Positions 27,300-36,369 of a stretch of DNA of 64,000 bases are shown here, piece by piece. How positions within the stretch are numbered: position 1 is the first letter of the stretch; each line of letters starts with the position of its first letter. The notes under the pieces were generated by a model. The model was not told the DNA's origin and ran no database searches. It worked only from the letters and a program-made list of their open reading frames with translations. Source of the stretch: Cryptosporangium arvum DSM 44712 (GTDB lineage Bacteria > Actinomycetota > Actinomycetes > Mycobacteriales > Cryptosporangiaceae); the NCBI RefSeq assembly GCF_000585375.1, contig NZ_KK073874.1, positions 4,030,001-4,094,000 of the forward strand. Direction: 5' to 3'. Made by a program: the position numbers and the translations under genes.

Positions 27300-28460
27300 A
27301 TGTCCGGAAGCCCCAGCGCGCTGCGCTTTCTGAACGACCGCGCCGCGCTCGAGGCGTTGTTGCAGCACGAGGCGATCACCCGGGCCCAGCTCGAGACCCT
27401 CGTCGGCCTCTCGAAGCCGGCCACGTCCCAGCTGCTGGCCCGCCTGGAGAAGGTCGGCCTGGTCGAGCGCCTCGGCCGCCGGGAGGTCGGGCCCGGCCCC
27501 CGCGCCCAGCTGTGGGGCCTGAAGGCCGACGCCGGGTTCGCCGCCGGCGTCGACGTCACCAGCCAGGGCATCGACGTCGAGATCGCCGACCTGCGTGGCA
27601 CCACGGTCGCTCAGCACCGGGCCCCGGCCGCGACCGACGAGCCCGCCGCGGCGCTCGGGGCGGCGCTCGGCGAGGCGTGCCGCCGGGCCGGTCTCGGCGT
27701 CGACCGCCTGGCGCACGTCGCGATCGGGACCCCGGGATCGGTCGACGCCGCCAGCGGTGTGCTCCGGTACGCGTCCGACCTCCCGGCGGCCTGGACCCGC
27801 GTGAACCTGCTGCAGGCGATCGGCTCCGTCCTCGACGTTCCCTTCACCATCGAGAACGACGTCAACCTCGTCGCGCTCAACGAGATGGCCCGCGGCAGCG
27901 CGCGGGACGTCCGCGACTTCGTCCTGCTCTGGATCTCCGAGCACGGCGTCGGCTCGTCGGTGGTCGTGCACGGCGGCCTGGTCCGCGGCGCGACGCTCGG
28001 GGCGGGGGAGCTCGGGTTCACTCCGGTCCCCGACCTGGCCCGCGAGCCCCTCCCCGGCGTCCACCGCTTCGGCGACCTGCTGGCCGGCTCCGCGCTGCTG
28101 ACGCTGGCCGGGACGCACGGCCTCACCGCGGGTGGCCCGATCGACGCGATCCGGCAGAGCCTCGAGGGCGACGACGGCTTCCTGATCGACGTCGCCCGGC
28201 GGATCGCCGCGGGCCTTGCCGCCGTCGTCAGCCTCCTCGACCCGGAGCTGATCGTGCTCGGCGGCGCGGTGTGCAGCGCCGGCGGCTCCGCCCTCCGGGC
28301 GGCGATCAGCGAGGCGCTGGCCGAGTTCGTCGAGCCACGCGTCCGTCTCGTTCCCGGCCGTCCCGACTCCGACTCGGTCCGCGCCGGCGCGGTCCAAGCC
28401 GCGCTGGTGCCCGCTCGTGAGCACTACTTTTCCGCCGGTTCCTCACTCGGTGACATCTGA
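27300..28460 (+). CDS. ROK-family transcriptional regulator
   Basis: This 386-residue protein has an N-terminal winged helix (about 10-70, ALLQHEAITRAQLETLVGLSKPATSQLLARLEKVGLVERL) and a ROK sugar-kinase-like domain (about 80-380) with IENDVNLVALNE, VGSSVVVHGGLVRGATLGAGELGFTP and the late glycine-rich LIVLGGAVCSAGGS. The ROK zinc motif (CxCGxxGCxE) is absent, so metal binding is doubtful. It likely represses the sugar import operon that follows 15 bp downstream, releasing DNA when a sugar or sugar phosphate binds. ATG 27300 is preceded by AGGAAGG farther upstream (about 27283). Confidence 0.87.
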   Translation: MSGSPSALRFLNDRAALEALLQHEAITRAQLETLVGLSKPATSQLLARLEKVGLVERLGRREVGPGPRAQLWGLKADAGFAAGVDVTSQGIDVEIADLRGTTVAQHRAPAATDEPAAALGAALGEACRRAGLGVDRLAHVAIGTPGSVDAASGVLRYASDLPAAWTRVNLLQAIGSVLDVPFTIENDVNLVALNEMARGSARDVRDFVLLWISEHGVGSSVVVHGGLVRGATLGAGELGFTPVPDLAREPLPGVHRFGDLLAGSALLTLAGTHGLTAGGPIDAIRQSLEGDDGFLIDVARRIAAGLAAVVSLLDPELIVLGGAVCSAGGSALRAAISEALAEFVEPRVRLVPGRPDSDSVRAGAVQAALVPAREHYFSAGSSLGDI

Positions 28461-28475
28461 CCCCCGGAGATCCAC

Positions 28476-29789
28476 ATGAAGAGACTCACCGCCGCCGTGG
28501 CCGCGGTCCTCGTACTCAGCGCCTGTGGCGGCACCGGCGGAGGCGACCAAAAAGTCGCCGACGCCCCCGGCGACAACGACAAGGTGACGCTCACGGTGTG
28601 GAGCGGGTTCGCCGACAAGGAGCTGGCCGCGCTCGACGCGGTCCTCGACGGGTTCCACCAGAGGCACCCGAACATCACGATCACGAGCCAGGGCAGCCAG
28701 GACGACGACAAGATCTCCCAGGCCGTCCGTGGTGGCACCGCACCCGACGTGGCGATCTCCAGCAACGCCAACGCGCTGGGCCAGTACTGCAAGACCGGCG
28801 CCTTCCAGAACCTGCAGGGCTACCTGGATCGCGACAAGGTGGACCTGAGCGTCTTCCCGCAGGCCGTGCGCGACTACACCGAGCACGACGACGTGCGCTG
28901 CGCGATGCCGCTGCTGGCCGACGCGTACGGCCTCTACTACAACAAGACGCTGTTCGCCGAGGCCGGCATCACCGCGCCGCCGAAGACGATGACCGAGCTC
29001 GCGGCCGCGGCCAAGAAGCTCACGAAGTTCAACGCCGACGGGTCGATCAAGGTGGCCGGCTTCGTCCCGACGCTGGGCTTCTACAACAACCGGGTCGACG
29101 TCTGGGCGCCGCAGTTCGGGGCCGAGTGGCAGGACTCCCGCGGCAAGTCGAGCCTGTCGACGAGCCCCGGCTGGACGAACCTGTTCCAGTGGCAGAAACA
29201 GCTGACCGACTTCTACACCGAGAAGAAGCTGACCGCGTTCACGGCCGCGGCGGGGCAGAAGTACTCCCCGGACAACGCGTTCCAGACCGGCAAGATCGCG
29301 ATGATGTTCGACGGTGAGTTCCGCACCGGCTTCGTCGACTCGGAGGCCCCGAACCTCGACTACGGCACCGCGCCGCTGCCGGTGTCCGACGACCGCACCG
29401 ACACGTACGGCGGCAGCGACGTCGGCGGCAACATCATCGGCATCCCGAAGGGCGCCAAGCAGGCCGGCGCGGCCTGGGAGCTGATCAAGTACCTGACGAC
29501 CGAGACCGAGCCGCTCGTCGCGCTGGCCAACGGACTGAAGAACCTGCCGACGACCACCGACGCGCTCAAGTCGCCCGACCTGAAGTTCACCGGCACCCTC
29601 GCGCCGTTCGTCGACATCTTCACCAACCCGAACTCCAGTTCGCTGCCCACCACCCCGAACGGTGCGGCGTACCTGAAGACCACGCTGGACTTCGCGGTGA
29701 AGTGGCAGACCGGCGGCGCTCCCGACCTGAAGAAGGGCCTCAAGGACGCCGACACGCAGATCGACGACGATCTCGCACTGCAGAAATGA
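28476..29789 (+). CDS. Sugar ABC importer substrate-binding lipoprotein
   Basis: A 437-residue CUT1-type solute-binding protein with a short signal peptide and lipobox (VLSACGG, Cys18). The typical opening VTLTVWSGFADKELAALDAVLDGF lies near residues 39-62, and PDVAISSNANALGQYC near 90. The late GGNIIGIPKGAKQAGAAWELIKYL block is characteristic of oligosaccharide binders. RBS GGAGA lies before ATG 28476. It is the first transporter gene after the ROK regulator, and its stop overlaps the first permease start by 4 bp. Confidence 0.9.
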   Translation: MKRLTAAVAAVLVLSACGGTGGGDQKVADAPGDNDKVTLTVWSGFADKELAALDAVLDGFHQRHPNITITSQGSQDDDKISQAVRGGTAPDVAISSNANALGQYCKTGAFQNLQGYLDRDKVDLSVFPQAVRDYTEHDDVRCAMPLLADAYGLYYNKTLFAEAGITAPPKTMTELAAAAKKLTKFNADGSIKVAGFVPTLGFYNNRVDVWAPQFGAEWQDSRGKSSLSTSPGWTNLFQWQKQLTDFYTEKKLTAFTAAAGQKYSPDNAFQTGKIAMMFDGEFRTGFVDSEAPNLDYGTAPLPVSDDRTDTYGGSDVGGNIIGIPKGAKQAGAAWELIKYLTTETEPLVALANGLKNLPTTTDALKSPDLKFTGTLAPFVDIFTNPNSSSLPTTPNGAAYLKTTLDFAVKWQTGGAPDLKKGLKDADTQIDDDLALQK

Positions 29790-30712
29790 CCGCTCACCGG
29801 CGGTTCGTCGTCCTCGGGTTCATGTCGCCGTGGATCGTCGGGTTCAGCGTCTTCTTCGTCTATCCGCTGCTCTCGACGCTCTACTACAGCCTGACCAGCT
29901 TCGACCTGATCAACGACCCGGTGTTCATCGGCGCGCGCAACTTCGTGTTCCTGTTCACCAAGGACCCGCTGGTACGCACCTCGGCCGCGAACACCGCGTA
30001 CCTGGTGGTGGCCGTCACCGTCGGCCGGGTGGGGTACGGGCTGCTGACCGCGCTGGTGCTGAGCAGGCTCCGGAGCCGGGCGAGCGGTGTCTTCCGGACG
30101 CTGTTCTACCTCCCGGCGCTGGCTCCGCCGGTGGCCGCGGCGCTCGCGTTCGTCTTCGTGTTCAACCCCGGTACCGGACCGGTGAACGCGCTGCTGAACG
30201 TCGTCGGGATCAAGGGACCGCTCTGGTTCAACGACCCGTCCTGGTCGAAACCCTCGTTGACGGTGCTGGCGCTGTGGGCGTCGGGGGAGGTGATGGTGAT
30301 CCTGCTGGCCGCGCTGCTCGACGTCCCCGCCGACTACTACGAGGCGGCGTCGCTCGACGGCGCGGGCCCGCTGAAGAAGTTCTGGCACATCACGCTGCCG
30401 TCGATCTCACCGGTGCTGCTGTTCGCGATCATCAACTCGATCATCGTGGGCCTGCAGTACTTCACCGAGTCCACGGTCGCCGGAGCGGTGGCGTCGGGAT
30501 CGTCCGACGCCGTCGGCAACATCTCCTCGCTCGGCTACCCCGACAACTCGACGCTGACGTTCCCGATGTGGCTCTACGAGCGGGGCTTCCACTCGTACAA
30601 CATGGGCTACGCCTCCGCGATGGCCACGGTGCTGTTCGGGGTGTCCGCGATCTTCACCGTCCTCCTCGTCCAGCGGCTGCGGGCGACGGCCGGCGGGCAG
30701 GAGGACTCATGA
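29786..30712 (+). CDS. Sugar ABC permease, MalF-type
   Basis: A 308-residue membrane protein with six predicted helices and the inner-membrane EAA loop at YYEAASLDGAGPLKKFWHITLP (in two parts, near residues 188-210), which contacts the ATPase. The ATG at 29786 overlaps the binding-protein stop by 4 bp. No ATPase gene occurs in the operon. Confidence 0.9.
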   Translation: MTAHRRFVVLGFMSPWIVGFSVFFVYPLLSTLYYSLTSFDLINDPVFIGARNFVFLFTKDPLVRTSAANTAYLVVAVTVGRVGYGLLTALVLSRLRSRASGVFRTLFYLPALAPPVAAALAFVFVFNPGTGPVNALLNVVGIKGPLWFNDPSWSKPSLTVLALWASGEVMVILLAALLDVPADYYEAASLDGAGPLKKFWHITLPSISPVLLFAIINSIIVGLQYFTESTVAGAVASGSSDAVGNISSLGYPDNSTLTFPMWLYERGFHSYNMGYASAMATVLFGVSAIFTVLLVQRLRATAGGQEDS

Positions 30713-31542
30713 GCACGTCGGTTCGGGCCGCGCTGGCCTGGTGCGGGCTGCACGCGGTGGCGGTGGCGATGGCCATCGGGTTCCTCGCGCCGCTGCTGTT
30801 CCTGCTCCTGACGTCGGTCATGACCGATCAGCAGGCGTTGACCAGCGACCTGTGGCCGCGCGACTGGCAGTGGAGCAACTTCGTCACGGTGTTCGACAAG
30901 GCACCGATGCTCGGCTACTTCGCGCACAGCCTGTTCTACTCGATCACCGCGACGGCCGCGATGCTGGTCTCCAGCGTCCCGGTGGCGTACGCGCTGGCCA
31001 AGCTGCGGTGGCGCGGCCGGACCTGGGCGTTCTACCTGGTCATCGTGGCCATGCTGTTGCCGCCGCAGGTCATCGCCGTGCCGATGTACGTGATGTGGGC
31101 GAAGCTGGGGCTGACCGGCTCGCTCTGGCCGCTGATCCTGCCCAACCTGTTCGGCGACGCGTTCAGCATCTTCCTGCTGCGTCAGTTCCTGGTCGCGATC
31201 CCGCAGTCCTACATCGACTCCGCGCGCATCGACGGGGCCTCGGAGCTCGGCGTGCTGCTGCGGATCGTGGTGCCGATGGCCCGGCCGGGCATCGCGGCCG
31301 CCGGGCTGTTCATGTTCCTCAAGACCTGGAACGACTACTTCGGCCCGCTGCTCTACACCGGCGAGAACCGCGCCAACTGGACGCTGTCGCTCGGGCTCGC
31401 CGCGTTCCGCAGCACCCACCAGGTCCAGTGGAACCTGACGATGGCCGCCACCGTGCTGGTGATGCTGCCGGTCGTCGTGCTGTTCTTCTTCGCCCAGAAA
31501 TCGTTCATCGAGGGGATCAAGTTGTCGGGGGTCAAGGGATGA
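30709..31542 (+). CDS. Sugar ABC permease, MalG-type
   Basis: A 277-residue partner permease. The EAA loop reads SYIDSARIDGASELGVLLRI (about residues 165-184), and FLKTWNDYFGPLLYT lies downstream as in MalG. The ATG at 30709 overlaps the previous stop (ATGA), with GGAGGA upstream. The energising ATPase is probably a shared MsiK-like protein encoded elsewhere. Confidence 0.9.
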   Translation: MSTSVRAALAWCGLHAVAVAMAIGFLAPLLFLLLTSVMTDQQALTSDLWPRDWQWSNFVTVFDKAPMLGYFAHSLFYSITATAAMLVSSVPVAYALAKLRWRGRTWAFYLVIVAMLLPPQVIAVPMYVMWAKLGLTGSLWPLILPNLFGDAFSIFLLRQFLVAIPQSYIDSARIDGASELGVLLRIVVPMARPGIAAAGLFMFLKTWNDYFGPLLYTGENRANWTLSLGLAAFRSTHQVQWNLTMAATVLVMLPVVVLFFFAQKSFIEGIKLSGVKG

Positions 31543-32777
31543 AGCTCGCCGTCGTCGGCGGAGGGTCGACGTACACGCCGGAGCTGATCGACGGGCTGCT
31601 GAGCAACGCGTTCGGAATCGACGAGATCACGCTCGTCGATCCCGACGCGGACCGCCTGGAGGTCGTGGCCGGGTTCGCGCGCCGCATGGTGGGCGCGGCC
31701 GGGAAGGCGACGCGGATCACCGCGACGGACGACCTGGACCAGGGCGTCGACGGGGCCGGCGCGGTGCTCGTCCAGCTGCGTGTCGGGGGGCAGAAGACCC
31801 GGCTCTCGGACGAGACGTTCCCGCACGCCTGCGGCTGTCTCGGCCAGGAGACCACCGGCGCCGGTGGGTTCGCCAAGGCGCTGCGGACCGTACCGGTGAT
31901 GCGCGACATCGCGTCGCGCGTCGACCCGGACACCTGGATCGTCGATTTCACGAACCCGGTCGGCATCGTCACCCGCAGCCTGCTCGACGCCGGGCACAAG
32001 GCCGTGGGGCTGTGCAACGTCGCGATCAACTTCCAGCGCAACTTCGCCGGTCTCCTCGACGTCGATCCCGGCCGCGTGGGCCTGCGTCACGTCGGGCTCA
32101 ACCACCTGAGCTGGGAAACGGCGGTGTACCTGGACGGGGAGGACGTGCTGCCGTCGCTGCTCGCCGCGCGGGCCGAGGAACTGGCCGAGAGGTTCCGGAT
32201 CACACCGGAGCACCTCCGGCTGCAGGGCGCGGTGCCCTCGTACTACCTGCGCTACTACTACGCGCACGATGTCGTCGTCGCCGAGCAGCAGACCGAGCGC
32301 CCGCGGGCGGAGGTGGTCAGCGACGTCGAGCAGGAACTGCTCGCGCTCTACCGCGACGAATCGGTGGTGACGAAGCCGGAGGCCCTGCAGAACCGCGGTG
32401 GACGGCACTACTCGCTGGCCGCGATCAATTTGGTCGCGTCGCTGCTCCAGGATTCCCGCGACGTCCAGGTCGTCAACGTCCGCAACCGGGGCACGCTGCC
32501 GTTCCTGCCCGACGAGGCGGTCATCGAGGCGGCCTCGACGATCACCGCCGCCGGGCCGGAACCGCTGCCGATCGGGCCGGTCGACCCCCTGCTGCGCGGG
32601 CTGATCGCGCACACCGCCGCCTACGAGGAGCTCGCCGTCGACGCCGCGCTCCACGGCGGGCGCGACCGGGTGGTCAAGGCGCTGTTGGCGCATCCGCTGG
32701 TCGGCCAGTACGCGCTGGCCGAAGGGCTGGCCGACCGCCTGCTGGCCGAGAACGCACGCTTCCTGCCGTGGGCGTGA
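31539..32777 (+). CDS. Family GH4 6-phospho-glycosidase
   Basis: A 412-residue NAD- and metal-dependent glycosidase. The dinucleotide loop VVGGGSTYTPELIDG opens the protein. GQETTGAGG (about 102-110), DFTNPVGIVT (136-145), the metal-site Cys159-Asn160 in GLCNVAINF and His189 in GLNHLSW are all present. The overall pattern matches 6-phospho-beta-glucosidases (CelF/LicH) and diacetylchitobiose-phosphate hydrolases rather than alpha-galactosidases. GH4 enzymes of this type need a 6-phosphorylated sugar. ABC importers do not phosphorylate, so the kinase encoded next probably supplies the phosphate. Confidence 0.87.
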   Translation: MKLAVVGGGSTYTPELIDGLLSNAFGIDEITLVDPDADRLEVVAGFARRMVGAAGKATRITATDDLDQGVDGAGAVLVQLRVGGQKTRLSDETFPHACGCLGQETTGAGGFAKALRTVPVMRDIASRVDPDTWIVDFTNPVGIVTRSLLDAGHKAVGLCNVAINFQRNFAGLLDVDPGRVGLRHVGLNHLSWETAVYLDGEDVLPSLLAARAEELAERFRITPEHLRLQGAVPSYYLRYYYAHDVVVAEQQTERPRAEVVSDVEQELLALYRDESVVTKPEALQNRGGRHYSLAAINLVASLLQDSRDVQVVNVRNRGTLPFLPDEAVIEAASTITAAGPEPLPIGPVDPLLRGLIAHTAAYEELAVDAALHGGRDRVVKALLAHPLVGQYALAEGLADRLLAENARFLPWA

Positions 32778-32784
32778 GCCGGTC

Positions 32785-33771
32785 GTGGGGGTGAGCGCGG
32801 ACGGCGTGCTGCTGGCCGTCGACGGCGGCAACAGCAAGACCGACGTCGCGGTGCTCGACCGCGACGGCACGCTGCTGGCGCGCCGGCGGGGGCCGGGGTT
32901 CTCCCCGCACGTGCTCGGTGTGGCCGGTTCCGTGCTCGCCGTCGAGGAGCTGGCCCGTTCGACGCTGTCCGCGATCGGGCTCGGTCTCGACCCGGCTGCG
33001 GTCGCCCACACGGCCGCCTACCTGGCCGGCGTCGACCTGGCCCGGGAGCGGCGGGAGATGCTCGCCGCCGTGACCGCCCGTGGCTGGTCCCGCTCGGCCG
33101 TGGTGGACAACGACACGTTCGCGGTACTGCGGCTGGGTTCCCCCGACGGCGACGGCGTCGCCGTGGTCTGCGGCGCCGGGATCAACTGCGTCGGGGTGTC
33201 GGGCTCCCAGGTGGTGCGGTTCCCCTCGCTGGGCACGGTCTCCGGCGACTGGGGCGGTGGCCTGCAACTGGGCGCGGAGGTCATGTCGGCCGCCGCGCGG
33301 GCCGAGGACGGACGCGGGCCGGCCACCGGGCTGGCCGCCGCGGTGACCGCGCACTTCGGGGTCGATTCGGTGCTGGAGGCCATCGAGGCGTTCCACTTCG
33401 GAGACTTCCCGGCGACCCGGTTCGGGGAACTGAGCCCCGTGGTGTTCCGCTCCGCCGCGCAGGGCGACGCGGTCGCCGGTCGCCTGGTCGACCGGCTCGC
33501 GGCGGAGATCGCCGACTACGTGTGTGCCTCCCTGCGCCGGCTGGAGCTGCGTGACCGGGCCACCCCGGTGGTGCTCGGCGGCGGGATCCTCGCCGGCGGC
33601 GACGAGCGGCTGCTGGCCGGAGTGGTCGACCGGGTGCGGCCGGAGTTCCCGCTCGCCCGCTTCGTTCCGGTCGACGAGCCGCCGGTGATCGGGTCGGCGC
33701 TGCTGGGGCTGGATCACCTCGGGATCGCCGGGGACGGTGTGGTGCGCGCGGCGTTCCGCGTCGCGGCCTGA
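32785..33771 (+). CDS. BadF/BadG-type sugar kinase (N-acetylglucosamine kinase-like)
   Basis: A 328-residue actin-fold kinase. The phosphate-1 loop LLAVDGGNSKTDVAVLD (near residue 8), phosphate-2 region VAVVCGAGINCVGV (near 128), GDWGGGLQLG (near 153) and adenosine loop PVVLGGGILAGGDERLL (near 261) match NAGK-like members. It likely phosphorylates the imported amino sugar or glucoside so the GH4 enzyme can act, or salvages the released monosaccharide. GTG 32785 is used; a second GTG at 32791 is possible. It starts 7 bp after the GH4 stop and is the last gene of the operon. Confidence 0.83.
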   Translation: MGVSADGVLLAVDGGNSKTDVAVLDRDGTLLARRRGPGFSPHVLGVAGSVLAVEELARSTLSAIGLGLDPAAVAHTAAYLAGVDLARERREMLAAVTARGWSRSAVVDNDTFAVLRLGSPDGDGVAVVCGAGINCVGVSGSQVVRFPSLGTVSGDWGGGLQLGAEVMSAAARAEDGRGPATGLAAAVTAHFGVDSVLEAIEAFHFGDFPATRFGELSPVVFRSAAQGDAVAGRLVDRLAAEIADYVCASLRRLELRDRATPVVLGGGILAGGDERLLAGVVDRVRPEFPLARFVPVDEPPVIGSALLGLDHLGIAGDGVVRAAFRVAA

Positions 33772-34117
33772 GCCGCTGGTCGAACGCCGCCGACCCTCCT
33801 GAGGGTGTCAGGAGTGTGCCATCGCGATCTCTCTTCGCTGAGTGATGGCAGAGATTTGACATCACCGCGCCCCGATTTCGGGTGTGTTCCACGGCTTTCG
33901 TGCCTTGCTCGACACGGCAGCTACAGAGTTGGAACAGTGAAGAAATGTCAGAGTAATGACGCGCAGTCAATCTGCTTTCACCCGCAGCATTCAGCTGCAC
34001 CCGGCCGGTGGCACGGGAGTACGGGACGTCGGCCGCTCGCTCTGACCATCCACACCGCACGTTTCGCGGTGCCGGGGCGCGGCGTCCCGCCCCCATCCCC
34101 AGGAACGGAGTTCCCCT
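33772..34117. promoter_or_regulatory. 346-bp control region upstream of urtA
   Basis: This gap is notably AT-richer than its surroundings. It contains several arm pairs: TGCCATC (33817-33823)/GATGGCA (33844-33850), ATCTCT (33827-33832)/AGAGAT (33850-33855), and TGTTCCA (33885-33891)/TGGAACA (33930-33936). TTGACA at 33856-33861 could be a -35 element. GGAAC-N6-GAAAT at 33931-33946 is a loose match to a GlnR box. No coding sequence was found. The ribosome site for urtA is AACGGAG, about 8 bp before ATG 34118. Confidence 0.5.
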
Positions 34118-35416
34118 ATGTCCATCACCAGCAGGCGGCTGCGCGCGCTCGTGGCCACCGGCGCCGCCGGGATGAGCATGGTCCTCTTGCTCGCCGGCTG
34201 CGGCGCCCGAGCCGGCGACGACACGGCCGCCCAGGGGTCGGCTCCGGCGGCCAGCTGCGTCGACGCCTCCGGCGCCACCATCAAGCTCGGCTTCCTCAAC
34301 TCGCTCACCGGTGGCATGGCGATCTCGGAGAAGACCGTCTCCAACGTGCTGCACATGGCCGCCGACGAGATCAACGCCGGCGGCGGCATCCTCGGGAAGA
34401 AGATCCAGTACGTCCAGGAGGACGGCGCCACCGACTGGCCGACCTTCGCGGAGAAGACCGAGAAGCTGCTCACCCAGGACTGCGTCGCCGCGATCTTCGG
34501 CGGCTGGACGTCGTCGTCGCGCAAGGCCGTCAAGCCGGTCGTCGAGAAGCACAACGGGCTGTTCTTCTACCCGGTGCAGTACGAGGGCCTCGAGTCGTCG
34601 AAGAACATCTACTACACCGGTGCGACCACGAACCAGCAGATCATCCCGGCGATGGACTTCCTCAAATCCCGCGGGGTGAAGACGCTGTTCCTGGCGGGCA
34701 GCGACTACGTCTTCCCGCGCACCGCGAACGCGATCATCAAGCTGTACGCGGCCAAGCTGGGCATCAAGATCGTCGGTGAGGAGTACGTACCCCTCGACAA
34801 GGACGACTGGACCAGCCAGGTGGCCAAGATCGTCAAGGCCAAGCCCGACTTCATCTTCAACACGATCAACGGCTCGTCGAACGTCGGCTTCGTCAAGGCG
34901 TACTACGACGCCGGCCTCACCGCCGCGAAGACGCCGATCATCTCGGTGTCGATCGCCGAGGAGGAGGCGCCGGCGATGGGCCACGAGGTCACCGGCCACT
35001 TCGCGTCCTGGAACTACTTCCAGTCGCTGAAGACGCCCACCAACCCGAAGTTCATCAAGAGCTGGCAGGCCTACCCCAACTCGAGCGGCGTCACCTCCGA
35101 CCCGATGGAGGCCGCCTACATCTCGCTGTACCTGTACAAGTCCCTCGTCGAGAAGGCCGGCTCGTTCGACGTCGACGCGGTGAACGACGCGGCGAAGAAG
35201 AACACGATCACGTTCGACGCGCCGGAGGGCACCGTCACGCTCGACGGCGAGAACCACCACATCTCCAAGCCCGGCCACATCGGGCAGATCAACGCCCAGA
35301 ACCAGTTCACCGTCGTCTGGGCCTCGGACAAGTTCATCGAGCCGGACCCGTACCTCGAGAAGTACGACTGGTTCCCGTCCGACGTCCGCAAGCAGCTCAC
35401 CGACGCCGCCGGCTGA
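34118..35416 (+). CDS. urtA: Urea ABC importer substrate-binding protein
   Basis: A 432-residue lipoprotein (lipobox LLLAGCG, Cys28) of the amide-urea branch of type I binding proteins. Family blocks are easily recognised: LGFLNSLTGGMAISEKTV, FGGWTSSSRKAVKPVVEKHNGLFFYPVQYEG (about 128-158) and SIAEEE, which includes residues that contact urea in UrtA-type proteins. It delivers urea, or a close amide, to UrtBC. Expression of urt operons usually responds to nitrogen limitation. A stable hairpin follows the gene and could make it more abundant than the membrane subunits. Confidence 0.93.
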   Translation: MSITSRRLRALVATGAAGMSMVLLLAGCGARAGDDTAAQGSAPAASCVDASGATIKLGFLNSLTGGMAISEKTVSNVLHMAADEINAGGGILGKKIQYVQEDGATDWPTFAEKTEKLLTQDCVAAIFGGWTSSSRKAVKPVVEKHNGLFFYPVQYEGLESSKNIYYTGATTNQQIIPAMDFLKSRGVKTLFLAGSDYVFPRTANAIIKLYAAKLGIKIVGEEYVPLDKDDWTSQVAKIVKAKPDFIFNTINGSSNVGFVKAYYDAGLTAAKTPIISVSIAEEEAPAMGHEVTGHFASWNYFQSLKTPTNPKFIKSWQAYPNSSGVTSDPMEAAYISLYLYKSLVEKAGSFDVDAVNDAAKKNTITFDAPEGTVTLDGENHHISKPGHIGQINAQNQFTVVWASDKFIEPDPYLEKYDWFPSDVRKQLTDAAG

Positions 35417-35426
35417 TCGCCCACGC

Positions 35427-35458
35427 GGGGTTGCCTGCCGCCCGCGGCAGGCAACCCC
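35427..35458 (+). terminator. Intercistronic hairpin between urtA and urtB
   Basis: A perfect 14-bp stem (GGGGTTGCCTGCCG at 35427-35440 and its complement at 35445-35458) with the tetraloop CCCG. It lacks a T tract and lies inside the operon, so it probably works as an attenuator or 3'-protecting stem that raises urtA over urtB-E levels. Confidence 0.65.
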
Positions 35459-35484
35459 ACCCCTCGAACGGAGAGAGAGAACAC

Positions 35485-36369
35485 GTGGACGCCCTGATCA
35501 CACCGCTGCTGAACGGCAGTGCACAAGGTGCGCTGCTCCTGCTCGCCGCGCTGGGCCTCTCGCTCACCTTCGGCCAGATGGGCGTGATCAACATGGCCCA
35601 CGGCGAGTTCCTCATGATCGGCGCCTTCACCGCCTACCTCGTCCAGCAGGTCATCGGCGCCGGCGACCTGTCGATCCCCGTCGCGTTGCCGGTCGCGTTC
35701 GTCGTCGCCGGTCTGTTCGGCCTCCTGCTGGAGGTCGCCATCATCCAGTGGATGTACCGCAGGCCCCTCGACACCTTGCTCGTCACCGTCGGGGTCAGCC
35801 TGATCCTGCAGCAGGCGGCACTGCAGATCTTCCCGTCGCAGGGCGTCCCGGTGGAGAAGCCCCACTGGCTCGACGGGCAGCTGAACGTCCTCGGCTACGA
35901 CTGGCCGTTGCGGCAGCTGTTCACCATCGTGCTCGCGATCGGCTGCGTCGCCGCACTGGCGGCCTGGCTCAAGTACACCGCGTTCGGCCGACGCATCCGG
36001 GCGACCGTGCAGAACCGGGACCTGGCCGAGACCTCGGGCATCGCCACCCGCACCGTCGACCGCCTCACGTTCTTCGCCGGGTCCGGGCTGGCCGGGGTCG
36101 CCGGCGTGGCCGCCTCGCTCATCGGCGGCACGAACTCGCAGATGGGCACGCAGTACATCATCCCGGCCTTCCTCGTCGTCGCCGCCGGAGGCATCGGCCA
36201 GCTCAAAGGCACGATCATCGCCGCGTGGGCGGTGGGCGTCGCCCTCGCGTACTTCGCCGACTGGACGACCGGCAGCCTGGCCCAGGTGCTCGCCTTCATC
36301 CTCGTGATCGTCTTCCTGCAGCTGCGCCCGCAGGGACTGTTCACGGTCCGAACCAGGAGTTTGGTATGA
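35485..36369 (+). CDS. urtB: Urea ABC permease UrtB
   Basis: A 294-residue branched-chain-type permease, with GLSLTFGQMGVINMAHGEFLMIGAF near residues 22-46 as the clearest LivH/UrtB motif and GTNSQMGTQYIIPAFLVVAAGGIGQLKGTIIAAWAVG (about 215-250) near the end. About eight hydrophobic helices. The GTG at 35485 is preceded by GGAGAGAGA. It forms the channel together with UrtC. Confidence 0.92.
   Translation: MDALITPLLNGSAQGALLLLAALGLSLTFGQMGVINMAHGEFLMIGAFTAYLVQQVIGAGDLSIPVALPVAFVVAGLFGLLLEVAIIQWMYRRPLDTLLVTVGVSLILQQAALQIFPSQGVPVEKPHWLDGQLNVLGYDWPLRQLFTIVLAIGCVAALAAWLKYTAFGRRIRATVQNRDLAETSGIATRTVDRLTFFAGSGLAGVAGVAASLIGGTNSQMGTQYIIPAFLVVAAGGIGQLKGTIIAAWAVGVALAYFADWTTGSLAQVLAFILVIVFLQLRPQGLFTVRTRSLV

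Noticed and set aside
25541-27604. 687-residue minus-strand frame spanning several genes
   Set aside because: It runs antisense through the WYL and ROK genes and overlaps VanZ in another frame; low-complexity Arg/Pro-rich sequence.
33772-34117. Guanidine riboswitch before the urea transporter
   Set aside because: I looked for ykkC-type guanidine elements because they often precede urea-related genes, but the conserved loop motifs (such as ACAAGACGG of the class III element) are not present.
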